Assembly: GCF_026213295.1 (NCBI RefSeq)
Contig: NC_079419.1
Coordinates: forward strand, 20,419,873-20,483,872
DNA from: Gadus chalcogrammus
Lineage: Eukaryota; Chordata; Actinopteri; Gadiformes; Gadidae
DNA length: 64,000 nucleotides
Direction: 5' to 3'
The notes below the pieces were generated by a model. It was not told where the DNA came from. It saw only the letters and a list, made by a program, of their open reading frames with translations, and made no database searches. Shown piece by piece: positions 1 to 15,817 of the stretch. The translations under genes and the position numbers were made by a program. Each line of letters opens with the position of its first letter. Within the stretch, counting starts at the first letter, position 1.

Positions 1-242
1 ACAGGGAGAGAGCAAGAGGGGGAGAGAGAAGGGTAAGAGGGGGAGAGTGGGGGGAGAAAGAGGGATGAGAGAGAAGGTGTGAGACATAAGGAGAGGGAGA
101 GAAGAGAAAAAGAGGGAGAAAATGGAAGGGGAAGGGGGGAGAGGGAAGGTTGAGAGAGAAGGTGTGACACATAGGGAGAGAGAAAGGTAAGAGGGGGGGG
201 AGTGGGGGGAGAGAGAGTGGTGAGAGAGAAGGTGAGAGACAT
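1..242. repeat. Purine-rich imperfect tandem repeat in dynamin intron 3
   Basis: Nearly pure A/G on the plus strand. A block that starts with ggtaagagggg and ends with gagagacata appears near 33-92 and again near 186-242, with a related block between them. It lies downstream of dynamin exon 3 on the minus strand, so in the transcript it is a pyrimidine-rich intron stretch. No coding signal was seen. Confidence 0.7.
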
Positions 243-650
243 ATGTTAATCCTTCCATATATTTTAGAACAGTATCTTGTGCAGAGCCAGTGTCTACTAG
301 CAGCACAAGATACTGGAACAGCTTTTACTTATATTAGCCATTGAACCAATAACAAACTACTATATATAAATACATATATTTATAAAAATAAGTCGTAATC
401 AGAGTCATAATTAAATGTGTATATATGTATATATGAGTCTCACTCGTTTTTGTACCCATAGATGTATTTTTTTTATTTTCAAGGGTCCACTGCCTGCTTC
501 ATAAAAGAAGCACGCTCACATTATGTTTTTTGAGTGGTACCTGTATTTGTTTATTACCAACTCTGTTAGAAGGGTCTATTTGGGACAACTCTGAGACCAT
601 GTTGCATTTGGATATGTGTATGTTATATTAGATGTTAGATTTCCCCTCAC

Positions 651-3695
<3,045 letters not shown>

Positions 3696-3915
3696 GGCGC
3701 CGGTACAGCCTGTAGCCTACACCGAGGTGAATCCTAGGGGGGTGATGGTGGTGGGGGTAGGGTTGTAGCGCTAATAATAATACTGTTTTAGTCCGGGATT
3801 CCGTATAGCTTGTTGACGTGCTGAAGTCATCTATTGGCCATGCGCATTATTGCCCCCTTCGCCCCGTGACTCAAGCCGAGGGATGAACCCGACTGAGGAA
3901 ATAGAAGGACGAGGA

Positions 3916-3949
3916 GTGTGTGTGTGTGTGTGTGTGTGTGGGGGGGGGT

Positions 3950-3986
<37 letters not shown>

Positions 3987-4112
3987 AAAAAAGATATATG
4001 GACGGACAAGGGCAGACAATTGCGCACTTGCTTACCACACACACCGCACCGTCACCACGCGCACGCACTGCAACCCCCCCACCCACCACCACCCCCCCCC
4101 CCCCCCCCCCCA
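3916..4112. repeat. (GT)n, (GA)n and poly-C tracts
   Basis: A short GT tract from about 3916, a GA tract at 3954-3982 and a poly-C run near 4083-4111. All lie upstream of the dynamin start codon. Confidence 0.85.
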
Positions 4113-4675
4113 AACACACACAGTCATATTTCAAGGGCATTTGAAGCCATAATCACAAATAAACGCCCGTGCTTGTCATACAATCCTGCAGAAATAAAGA
4201 CAAAGCTATATCCACATAAATGCATCTCAATGAACGCACTATAAACAATGCATTAAGGTGAATTTATACCACCACTCAACGGATTAGTGGCTCGCTATAT
4301 TTAGTCTCAATCTTAAACTTTGCATCAGCAGATCATTGTGAATGGCCTACCCCGCCTCGAGATCCCCGTTGTGCCCGATACGAGGTCGCTGTCCGGTGCT
4401 GAAGCGACAGATCGGGACCAGCTATGACAAACGACCAGCGGAATGGTTCAGATGGCACCTGCACGCACACTATAGAGAAGCATCTCATGTGAATATTCCT
4501 TGCATTTGTTGCAATGCGGTGCTCCTAACGTGGCTTTCTGCTTGGAAGCCGTCACAGCATTCCCATCCTGCACACAAATTCGCCTTTGACAGATTAAGTC
4601 TATTTTTTTTTTCTTTTCCGCGGTAATTGTGAAGCTGCACCTAGCCTGGTGCAACCTGAGTGACACGCGAGGCGA

Positions 4676-5090
4676 CCAATCACAGACAAGGACGCTTTAG
4701 TGAGGGGGAAGATAAACGCGGATGCGCATTGGCGGGACACGCCCGGTTTTAGGTATGACAAGCCCCTCCCCCTGTTTACTTCCGCGCTTCGGCAACCTTT
4801 CCATGGTTTCGTCCCGAGGAACCGAGTGTCAGAGCGTACATGTGGGAAGGGGCGTCTATCAGTGAATCACCAATCAGTGTTCCAAACGTGCAGTGAGCAA
4901 CGCGTCTCATTGGTCGGTCGTAGATCAAGGTCCCGCCCCCTGTACGTGCGCACCCTGGGATCGGAGCGCGGAGACGTCGTGAGTCATGCGAGGCGCGTCC
5001 AATCCTGTTGTTGCAGCGATGCGCGTCCGTGTGTCGCATGATTGGACGCGCCTCGCATGGCTCTGCACTGAGAGAAGCAGAAGCCAATGT
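4676..5090 (-). promoter_or_regulatory. Candidate CpG-rich, CCAAT-box promoter region, probably of the dynamin gene
   Basis: This block is richer in GC and CpG than its surroundings and carries CCAAT boxes in both orientations: CCAATCA at 4677-4683, CCAATCAG at 4870-4877, CATTGG at 4909-4914, CCAAT at 5000-5003 and ATTGG at 5041-5045. Clusters of NF-Y motifs in CpG-rich DNA are typical of vertebrate promoters. It lies 1.0-1.4 kb upstream of the dynamin start codon. The strand and the link to dynamin are inferred. Confidence 0.45.
4985..5059. repeat. Perfect 20-bp inverted repeat with 35-bp spacer
   Basis: catgcgaggcgcgtccaatc at 4985-5004 is the exact reverse complement of 5040-5059. Each arm carries a CCAAT box and several CpGs. 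The arms sit inside the promoter-like block. Confidence 0.9.
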
Positions 5091-5853
5091 CGTGCATCAC
5101 ATTAAAAGACACTGACAAGCGGTATGGGGGGGAGATCATGCCTCATACTTTATTTCCAACGTGACATGTTAATATTATAGGCCTAGGCCTGCACACAATA
5201 TGACCATGTGTGTTATAATACTGTTATTAAAGGCCTCCGCTCTGCATAATATGAGGCTGTACGCTGTTGTATGAAGTGATGTAAAAGGACCATGACTGCA
5301 TGGTCCCACGCAGAGAGCAGATCCACCTCGTGGAAGCAGTCGGGTGGAAGGGACACTGTCTTTAGATATCAGCGTTACAAAACATCTGCAAAGAGCACAC
5401 TCTTCACTTCACTATATGAGGACTCATCCGCTCGGGGGGAATCCTGAACACCCAGATGTATCGACTATATACACTATTACTATTTAGGATATTTATTCTT
5501 CTGAAGCGCTGCATTGTGCATTGAGATGCACATCTTTATACATCTTTATATAAAATGGAGTAGTGAGGGATTTGTGCTTCTTGAGTCTACCACTACACCC
5601 CTGCGGCCACTAGGGGGAGATAGTCCAAAAGATAAATCACATCGACGCTCCAAGGTTATTTTCTATTTTTCCATAAATTAGCAAAAGACGATTGAGATCA
5701 AGGACATTTGGTTCCCCTGCATACACCTTATCGCCAACCATTCGTTGAATTGGTTTCAATATTATTACTGGCGGAAAAACTTGCTGATTAGAAGAAGTAT
5801 TGATTGAAGATCTATGTTGCTTTTTTATTCATTGGTAGGATAGTGAAATATAT

Positions 5854-5984
<131 letters not shown>

Positions 5985-6135
5985 ACCAACCCCCCTCTCT
6001 CCCTCTGTCAAAAATGGCCTCCTCCTGTGTGTGAGCTCCTGCTCCCGGAGCTATCTGGGGCCGAGTCAGCCCCATCCTGTGTCCCTGGTTACAGGACTAG
6101 AGGTTGGCCTTTATGCATTCGGAGGTGTATGTGTG

Positions 6136-6349
6136 TTGTGGTGATGGTAGCGGTGGTGGTGGTGGTGGTGGTGGTGGTGAAGGGGGTGATGACGATGGGG
6201 GTGGGGGTGGTGGTTGTGCAGAAGGTGATGACGATGGGGGTGGGGGTGGTGGTGGTGATGGTGATAGTGTTGAAGGTGGTGGTGGTGATGGTGGTGGTGG
6301 AGGTGGTGGTGGTGGAGGTGGTGATGATGATGATGATGATGATGATGAA

Positions 6350-6410
<61 letters not shown>

Positions 6411-6411
6411 G
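6136..6411. repeat. Trinucleotide repeat array, GGT then GAT
   Basis: GGT-rich triplets (6139-6320, with two similar 50-bp blocks containing gatgacgatggggg) followed by a nearly pure GAT run (about 6321-6411). It is open in several frames only because it is low complexity, so it is not called as a gene. Confidence 0.9.
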
Positions 6412-6522
6412 TGTTAGGTCAGTGTTGATGGCAGTGATGATAAGGAGGGGGAGTTGATAGCGTTCATGTTGGTGATGGTGGTTTTAATAATGATGATGGT
6501 TGATATGTGAATACCTTTGTGA

Positions 6523-6925
<403 letters not shown>

Positions 6926-7659
6926 TATTTACTCACTCTCACTGTATTGAGGATAATTTGATCCTAAAACACACATAGAGCTGATGGGCTGTAAAGTTGT
7001 GTTGTATTGGACCCATTGAGTCTGGTACATAGGTGCTGTAGTCATTAGCATTCCTCCCAACCTGTACTTATGGTCCCCGTTGCTGACAGAGGAATCATTA
7101 CTGGAATTACAATGAGAAGGAATTCCATGTATTCCTATGCTATGTGATTATGTTACGTCATGTTGAAAACAGAAAACCACCGCCATCCAAGCCTGCCTCC
7201 ACTGAATGATAGGCTTAAATATGGGGATGTGCATTCGTTGTGTATGATAAATAAATAATATACATTCCTAATCCAAATAATCCAAAATACAATAAGAAAT
7301 ACTTTATGCACAAAAAGCACTGTGTGTGTGTGTATCTTTATCTCTCTCATCACAAGATAGCGTGGGGCCCTGTCTGTGTGTCTGTGTGTCTGTCTGCTTC
7401 CCTAATAAGACCCTGCGATGCAACATCTGGGCCATCTGTCCTGTACTGTCAGCCAGTGGTTTTGTGTGTGTGTCACTGTGTGATACTTACAGTGATTGGT
7501 GAGAGATATCGCAGCAACGGGTGGACCAGTCAATGCGGCCATCCATATATGTCTATGGTTGTGTTTGGCCTTAATCTAACCACACTCGTCAGGCTAAACC
7601 ATTCGGAGTCAGAGTTGGGCAGGTCATAACTTTGCCATCGTAAGAATGTATAGTAGGAA

Positions 7660-8045
7660 TGTCATGCTACTCTATGAGCTCTAAATGCAGCTCTATACGC
7701 TGCTCTATAGGCTGCTCTATAAGCATTATAAGCTGCTTTATAGGCTGCTATATTTCTTGCTATATTGGCTGCTCTATAGGCTGCTTTATAGACTGCTCTG
7801 TAAACTCTATAGGCTGCTCTATAGGCTCCTCTATAACCTTGGGCTGCTCTATAAGCTGCACTATAGGCTACTATATATACTAAACTATATGCTTCTATAT
7901 TGGCTGCTATAGAAAGCTGCTCTATAAGCTGCTATATACACTCTATATGCTTCTCTATATGCTGCTCTATGGTCTGCTCTATTGGCTTCTCTATATGCAC
8001 TGTAGGCTTCTCTATAAGCTGCTCTATAAGCTCTACAGGCTGTGA
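7660..8045. repeat. Degenerate minisatellite with core gctgctctatag
   Basis: An 11-16-bp unit around gctgctctatag repeats about 25-30 times with drift (tgctatat, cttctctata). It gives Cys/Ser/Ile-rich or Leu/Tyr-rich open frames that have no other sign of coding. Confidence 0.85.
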
Positions 8046-9737
8046 TTCATTGAAACTATGTTGTGAAAGTTTAGTGGGCCGACTGTGTGGCGTCTGCCTC
8101 ACCTCATACATCAACTACTTTAAATACCCCTCATTCCATGTGTGGCACCTGGAAATGTACGTCTGGGGCCTGAGAGAGATGACCTGCATACGTTGCATTT
8201 GAACATGTTGGTTAATTTATTGCTTCTCTTCATCCAAAAGGTATGCTGCCACACTGTGTACAATACACTCAGTATACTGCATACACAATTTATTCAAATT
8301 TCAAATCGTATATTTTCATCTTAGCTTTCCTTCTGCCATTACGATGGCCAACCCTTCTCAGAGACTTTCCTGTTGCAGAATATTGTTCCATTTTTTTCAA
8401 ACAATTGGCAGTTAAACATCCCCCCTTTGGATAAAACTGTTAAAAACAACCGTCAAGGATCTTTTTTAAGGTTCGTCAATTTTGTTGTTTTTTGCCAAAC
8501 ATGAATACTCTGTTGTCCCACTCAATATCTGATAATATCACAAATATGAATGCACTTAAACCAAAAATGCTTTGATTGATACATCCAAAAGACCAATCGC
8601 ACTGAGGCACTGTTGAAGACTGTGCTTGAATTCTGTAGCAGACAATGTCAAAAATATGGAGGATCCATCACCATTACATGCATTCCTAGATTAAAAGACA
8701 TTCGGGAAGGAGAAGTTGTCGCTAGTGGCCCAGAGTGGCCCCATGGGTCCTCAGTCCGAATGAGTCCACATTAAGGGGTCCACAGAGGGAGTCAGAGCCA
8801 TGATGTCAGAGTCATAACGTTACATAACTTAGGAACAGACAGCTTAGGGGTTGAATAACAACGACCAATTGCAACCTAGACATGTGCAGAGGCACATGTG
8901 CGTGTTTTGGCAGCCAAAACCCCTGCCCTGCCAGGTTACTCTACAACATGGACCAGTTACCCACGTTAACCTATCCAGTACCACATTCATTATCGTTATG
9001 GCAACAAACAAGTCAAACTAAATGGAAGGGGTTGATGCTGTGATACAGTTGGCACAATGATAGAATTGAAACAATGGTAAATATGGTAAGAATATGTGAA
9101 AGACATGCTCCGTGGCACCACATCCTGCCGTCAGCCAGGCCCCCCTGCAGCACAGATGGTCCAACAGCAGGGGATGACCAACACACCACACCCGTAGGTG
9201 TGTGTGTGTCGACGTGTGTGTTGGTAAACTAGCGAGGATGCCTTGCTGTAGAGCACAAGGGACAATATTTGCCACAGAGGATTCTTCTGTGGTTGCCTGT
9301 TGATGAGGGACTCAAACAGGAGAGGCAAAACACATTGAAATCGTAGAAGGGGGAACATCATAAAGTGACGGCATTATAAGCATTCCTAGACGGATTAGTC
9401 TAACGTGGAACACATGCCGGAGTCATTAGCTAATGACGATGGGTAGTGGAGGAAGGAAGCGCGAGGGTACACACTTAAAGACCCGCCGTCAAAACAAAAC
9501 CACCTCTGTAGACATTCCGCAGCGGCGAGACAATAAAATAACGGGGGGGAACGGGGGGTTGAACAAAACAAACACAACATTGGGTTTTTCCATGAGATGG
9601 GTCAACTGTCTGACATGTACCTGGACGCTCTGTCTGTTTGTCTGTACCCGTCCACTCTGCTGGCTGGGGCCCCTAGTCCTATCCCCTTCAGACCCAGTCA
9701 TCCACCTCCTGCCACGCCCACCCTCTCTGGAAGACAG

Positions 9738-9745
9738 TATAAATA
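9738..9745 (+). promoter_or_regulatory. myoc: TATA box of myocilin
   Basis: TATAAATA lies 254 bp upstream of the myocilin start codon and would place transcription start near 9770, with a 5' untranslated region of about 230 nt. Confidence 0.65.
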
Positions 9746-9998
9746 TCCCTCCATCGCCAGTGTTGACATACAGCCACTGACCCGCCCGCACTAGAGGTGC
9801 TTCAGATGAGACGGAGGCTCAACTGACAAGCACACAACACACGAGGCAACAACAACAACAGCCACAACAGTCCCCAGGACCAAAGAGGGGTCATCTTTGT
9901 ACCTGCAGAAGGTGGACAGACGGTAGTGGAGAAGGAAACGGCCTCGTTCCCACTGATACCCCAGAAGACACCTCCTCCTCAGCCCCTGCCTCACTGCC

Positions 9999-12196
9999 AT
10001 GTGGCTCCAGCTGTCCGTCACCGTGTTCCTGTCCTCCTTCGTTCTGACGAGCTACGGCCAGGACGCGGAGCGTGGAGCCTCCCTCGGTCGCTCCATCAAC
10101 CCCCGCGACGGCCGCTGCCAGTACACCTTCACCGTGGCCGCCCCGGCCGAGCCCACGGGCTGCCCCCACGCCGCCGCCGCCGACCAGATGGAGGGCGTCC
10201 TGTCCAGGCTGGGCCTGCTGGAGGCCCTGGTCAGCCGCCTGGTGGGGGGGCAGAGGGGCGGTGGAACCAGCAGAACGGGGCCCAGGGCCGACGGCAGTGA
10301 GCAGGTCCCCCCCCAGGGCGAGAAGAACCAGCTGCAGAGGGACAAGGAGCAGCTGAACGGCCGGGTGCAGGAGCTGCTGAGGCTTGTGGAGCAGCTGGGG
10401 GCGGAGGCGGAGACCCTGAGACAGAAGCCCTGCCCGCCGGACCAGGCGGACCACGGACCCTCTGGCAGTACGTACCAGGGCCCCCAGAAACAAGTGCTCC
10501 CAAACTAACCTCCGGTCGCTGTTACCTCCTAGAGCCACCATGTCTGGATACGTCTCAGACACAGAGGAGGGCTGTTATCGTGTTTGTCTTATCTTATCTT
10601 GTCAAATATTTTGTCTTGCAACACTTGATTTATTCAATTAGCACAAAGTTTGTTGTTTATTGTGAAATATTACAAGTTGATGGTTGAAGGAGTACAAGTT
10701 GATGGTGGAAGGTGTAGTGTGTATATTGCTGCACAAGATGTGCAGGGTAGAGGCTAAAATACAGAAATAGTCTTCGGGGGTACAAGAGGGAGTTGTGGGG
10801 TGAGGGGGTGTGAGAATTGACAACACAGTATCTTTAAGATATTAACAGTCAGCTACCTATTTTAGGGCTTGGTCATGTGCCTCAGATCAGATATGAGTAA
10901 AGCAAAATGTCTATCCTGTGTCGGACTGAAACCTGAGATTGAAACTGCCTCTCAGTTGATTTACTATTTTAGCGATCTCAGTATCATGCAATATGTTTAA
11001 CCTAGTTTAAAATAAATAAATGTTGGTACTGCAGTTTATAAAATTCATCCAAATGATCTTTCTCCGTCTTTTTTCAGAAGCTGCCCTGAGGGTTCCTGAC
11101 AGCAGCTACCAGGAGATGAAGGCGGAGGTGACCGAGGTGCCGGCCTCGTCCCTCCTCCCTGGAGGAGGACACAACATAACAGGTAGAAACACCGTCTGAC
11201 TCATACACTACAGATCCATCAACACATGCCCCTCACTGCACAGGCTCCTTGTAGCCTTTGACACTTTCCAAGGTATCAAAATTGAGCGATAGATATATCA
11301 ATTCATCGCACACTGTAAATATAACACCTGAACATTGGGGAGTTTTGTTGTTGTTTGGTACCCACCCCTCTCCTCTCCCTAACCTGGCCCCAGGCTGTGG
11401 GGAGCTGGTGTCAGTGGGAGAGCCGCTGCTCCACCGAAAGGCCGACAGCATCACAGGGAAGTACGGCGTGTGGTTCCAGGACCCCGAGCCCCCCCAGGGG
11501 CCCGCCCAGGGGCCCCTGTACACCAACCGGACGGTGTGGCGCATCGACACCGTGGGCAAGGACGTGCGGCAGCTGTTCGCCTACGAGGACGCCGAGCAGT
11601 TCTCGCGGGGCTTCCCCCTCAAGGTGCTGGTGCTCCCTGAGCCCATGGAGAGCACGGGCGCCACGCTGTACCGCGGCGCGCTCTACTACCAGCGCCGCCG
11701 CAGCCGCACCCTCCTGCGCTACGACCTGGCCTCCGAGACCCTGGCGGCCCGCCGGGACCTGCCCCACGCCGGCTTCCACGGCCAGAACCCCTACTCCTGG
11801 GGCGGCTACACGGACATCGACCTGGCGGCCGACGAGCTGGGCCTCTGGGCCATCTACAGCACCCCCAGGGCCATGGGCGCCATCGTGGTCTCCCAGCTGG
11901 ACCCCCAGAGCCTGGCGGTGAGGCGGAGCTGGACCACCGGCGTGCGCAAGAACACGGTGGCCAACGCCTTCATGGCGTGCGGGCGGCTGTACACGGTGGC
12001 CAGCTACAGCGTGACCAACACCACCCTCAACCACGTGTACGACACCACCACGGGCCTGGGCCGCGCCATCGCAGTGCCCTTCAGGAACAAGTACCGCTAC
12101 AACAGCATGGTGGACTACAACCACGCCCAGAGGAAGCTGTTTGCCTGGGACAACCACCACATGACCAGCTACGACATCACGCTGGGCCGCAGATGA
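9999..12196 (+). CDS. myoc: Myocilin, secreted olfactomedin-domain glycoprotein
   Basis: Exons 9999-10467, 11078-11182 and 11394-12196 join in frame to 458 residues (human 504). Residues 1-20 form a signal peptide (MWLQLSVTVFLSSFVLTSYG). GRCQYTFTVA near residue 38 matches the human N-terminus. Residues about 105-145 form a Leu/Glu/Gln-rich coiled coil for oligomerisation. The olfactomedin domain runs from about residue 192 to the end. Cys193 and Cys387 match the known domain disulfide. Asp332, Asn382 and Asp432 match the known calcium ligands. Sequons NIT, NRT and NTT are present. In vertebrates the protein acts outside cells, notably in the eye outflow tissue, and human mutations cause glaucoma. 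The three-exon structure equals human MYOC. It is shorter than human myocilin in the coiled-coil region. Divergent from the dynamin gene, as in human. Confidence 0.96.
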
Positions 12197-12378
12197 GACA
12201 AGATGGCCCCGCCTCCCGCTCCTCTGTGCATCGTCTCTGTTGAGCAATGTCACATTCATCTAATATGTATGGTTTCTTCTAACAGACGTTTTTGTACTTA
12301 TTATAGGATTCTATTTTTCTATCCCACTGCCTCAATTGATTAAATGTTTTCTACTTACAAAGAAAAAAAAAACTCCCG

Positions 12379-12384
12379 AATAAA
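12379..12384 (+). other. myoc: Polyadenylation signal of myocilin
   Basis: AATAAA 183 bp after the stop codon, the first canonical signal downstream. Confidence 0.6.
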
Positions 12385-12399
12385 TGACATAAACAACAA

Positions 12400-13632
<1,233 letters not shown>

Positions 13633-13769
13633 TCTTATTAGCCATCTATGCTCTCTGTGGACTATCTTGGTCTGGGTGGGTTTATTTTAGCCTCTGCATG
13701 GCTGCATGTCTACTAGGACACTCTCACCTGCTGGTCTTTGCTCTGTGGGCGGCATGATGGCCAGAGAAC

Positions 13770-14290
13770 AGTCATACCAGGGCACTATAGTCAACAGTCA
13801 TACCAGGGCACCAGTCATCAGTCATAGCATGGCACTATAGTCAACAGTCTTACCAGCACACTAAAGTCAACAGTCATACCAGGCCACCAGTAAATAGTCA
13901 TGCCAGGGCATTATAGTCAACAGTCATAGCAGGGCACTATAGTCAACAGTCATACCAGGGCACTATAGTCAACAGTCAAACCAGGGCAATAGTCATCAGT
14001 CATACCAGGGCACTATAGTCAACAGTCAAACCAGGGCAATTGTCATCAGTCATACCAGGGCACTATAGTCAACAGTCATACCAGGGCACTATAGTCAACA
14101 GTCATACCAGGGCACTATAGTCAACAGTCATACCAGGGCACTATAGTCAACAGTCATACCAGGGCACTATAGTCAACAGTCATGCCGGGGCACTATAGTC
14201 AACAGTCATGCCAGGGCACTATGGTCAACAGTCATAACAGGGAACTAAAGTTAACAGTCATACCAGGGCACTATAGTGAACATTCATACC
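13770..14290. repeat. Minisatellite with 26-bp units
   Basis: About 19 copies of a 26-bp unit containing cagtcataccagggcac and tatagtcaa. It is nearly perfect from 14040 to 14230 and more diverged at both ends. Intergenic, between myocilin and the LINE remnant. Confidence 0.95.
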
Positions 14291-14379
14291 AGGCCACCAG
14301 TGCCTATTATATGGGACCGAGTTGGACCAAGGAAGTCCACTAGTTACTTTGGCTGGTGCAAGCGGCTGTGTTGTGCAAT

Positions 14380-15440
14380 TAGGCCATGTCTCGCATGCGC
14401 ACAATTTCTTATTCAACCACAAAGATTCGTAATTGTCCACGTGCTAATTTTGATAGGCAGATTGAAAGAATAAAGCCCTGCTTTGATAACCCAACAGGCA
14501 AAAACAATCAACATCATTTTAAAAACTCCAAACTGTCATCTGATCTCCAAAACTTGCATCAGTGGTTGAATGAGAATCACTTAACCATTAATGTTGAATG
14601 TACACATTTCCACTCATCCAGAAATCATTTGTCCTTCACCAGTCATATCTTATTCTAAACTCAAAATCTTGCTATCGCCAAAACATATAAGTGTCTGGAT
14701 GTGTTACTTGACTCACACCTCACACACCGTGGACCATATATCCAAGTCAACTAAAAAGTTAAATCAGAAACCATACGTATATAACAATATTAGAACATAC
14801 CTATCCTCTACTGTCTCCGAAACCTACCTGCAGGCAATTGTATTCTCTCACATTTCTTACTGTTTACCAATACGGTCTCTCACCACAGAGGAAGTTACTG
14901 AACCAATCGCACGGCTATACAACCAAGCTTCAAAGATCCACAGTAATCTTCCAAAATGGACACACCACTGCACTGAACTCACGCTCATGCTATCAGATTT
15001 CACTTTCAACTCTAACACAGTACCTCACAAACACTCATCTCTCTCTTACCAATGCAAAACGTGCCCCAAGGGCATTTCACTAGATGAGTTGCCATGGCGC
15101 TCCACCCAGTGCCTGCATACCATAATGGCTATGGGCAGAGGTCCTTCATGCATGCTTTCACCAAAGTCTGGAAGGGAATCCCTCAACACATTAGAGCATT
15201 ACAATCCATCACACAGTTCCAAAAATGCACCAACTGTTACTCGTCAATACCTACACTTGCAAATACTGAAGGTTTATAGACCACTGTGTGTGTTCAGTCT
15301 GATGTCTGACATGCTATGTTCCTGTTACGTGCTGTATGTCAATTTGACGTGTGATGTGCCTTTTTTCCTTTTATATGTTATATGTACTGTAGAACAGGAA
15401 CCTGCTGCAGGACAGGAGTCAGAATAAAATAAAATGATCA
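14380..15440 (+). mobile_element. LINE remnant, C-terminal part of a reverse transcriptase protein
   Basis: Pieces in different frames read like the end of an APE-type LINE protein (CR1/L2/Rex1 group): LQNLHQWLNENHLTIN (about 14548-14600), then KLNQKPYVYNNIRTYLSS...FSHISYCLP (about 14755-14870), RLYNQASKIHSNLPKWTHH (about 14920-14970) and, in another frame, GQRSFMHAFTKVWKGIPQH (about 15133-15190). Frame changes and lost motifs show that it is dead and truncated at the 5' end. It ends in an A-rich tail (aataaaataaaa) near 15424-15435. The exact clade is not resolved. Confidence 0.75.
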
Positions 15441-15817
15441 TATCTTTGTGGTAGAATATTGCTGTATGTATCTCCAATGAATAGGCCTACTATGACCTCC
15501 TCCTCCTCAATGGCTGGGGTCTGCTCACACACACATGGGACCAGAACTAATCATACAGCTAAGAAAAAAATATTAATTTGACTAAAGTGGATATTGAATG
15601 CCAGATATGTAAATATCGTGTGTTTTTGCATCTATCTTTTTCTTTTATATACTTTCCTTTACCTGTAATAGGCTTTCTTTATTTGTTATATAACTTATTT
15701 TTCTGTTATATAGGTTCTGTATCTGTTATATTGGTTCTTTATCGGTAATATAACTTCCTTTATGTTATATACATTCTTTTATCTGTTACTTGGGTTCTTT
15801 ATCTGTTCTTCATCTCT

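Noticed and set aside
6104..6457. Poly-Gly/poly-Asp frame
   Set aside because: It follows only from the GGT/GAT trinucleotide array.
13770..14290. CRISPR-like regularly spaced repeats
   Set aside because: Units are contiguous without unique spacers and the genome is eukaryotic; it is a minisatellite. The same holds for 2440-2900 and 43050-43310.
14591..15427. A 278-codon frame as a host gene
   Set aside because: Its residues match the C-terminal part of LINE proteins, homology jumps frames, and an A-rich tail follows.
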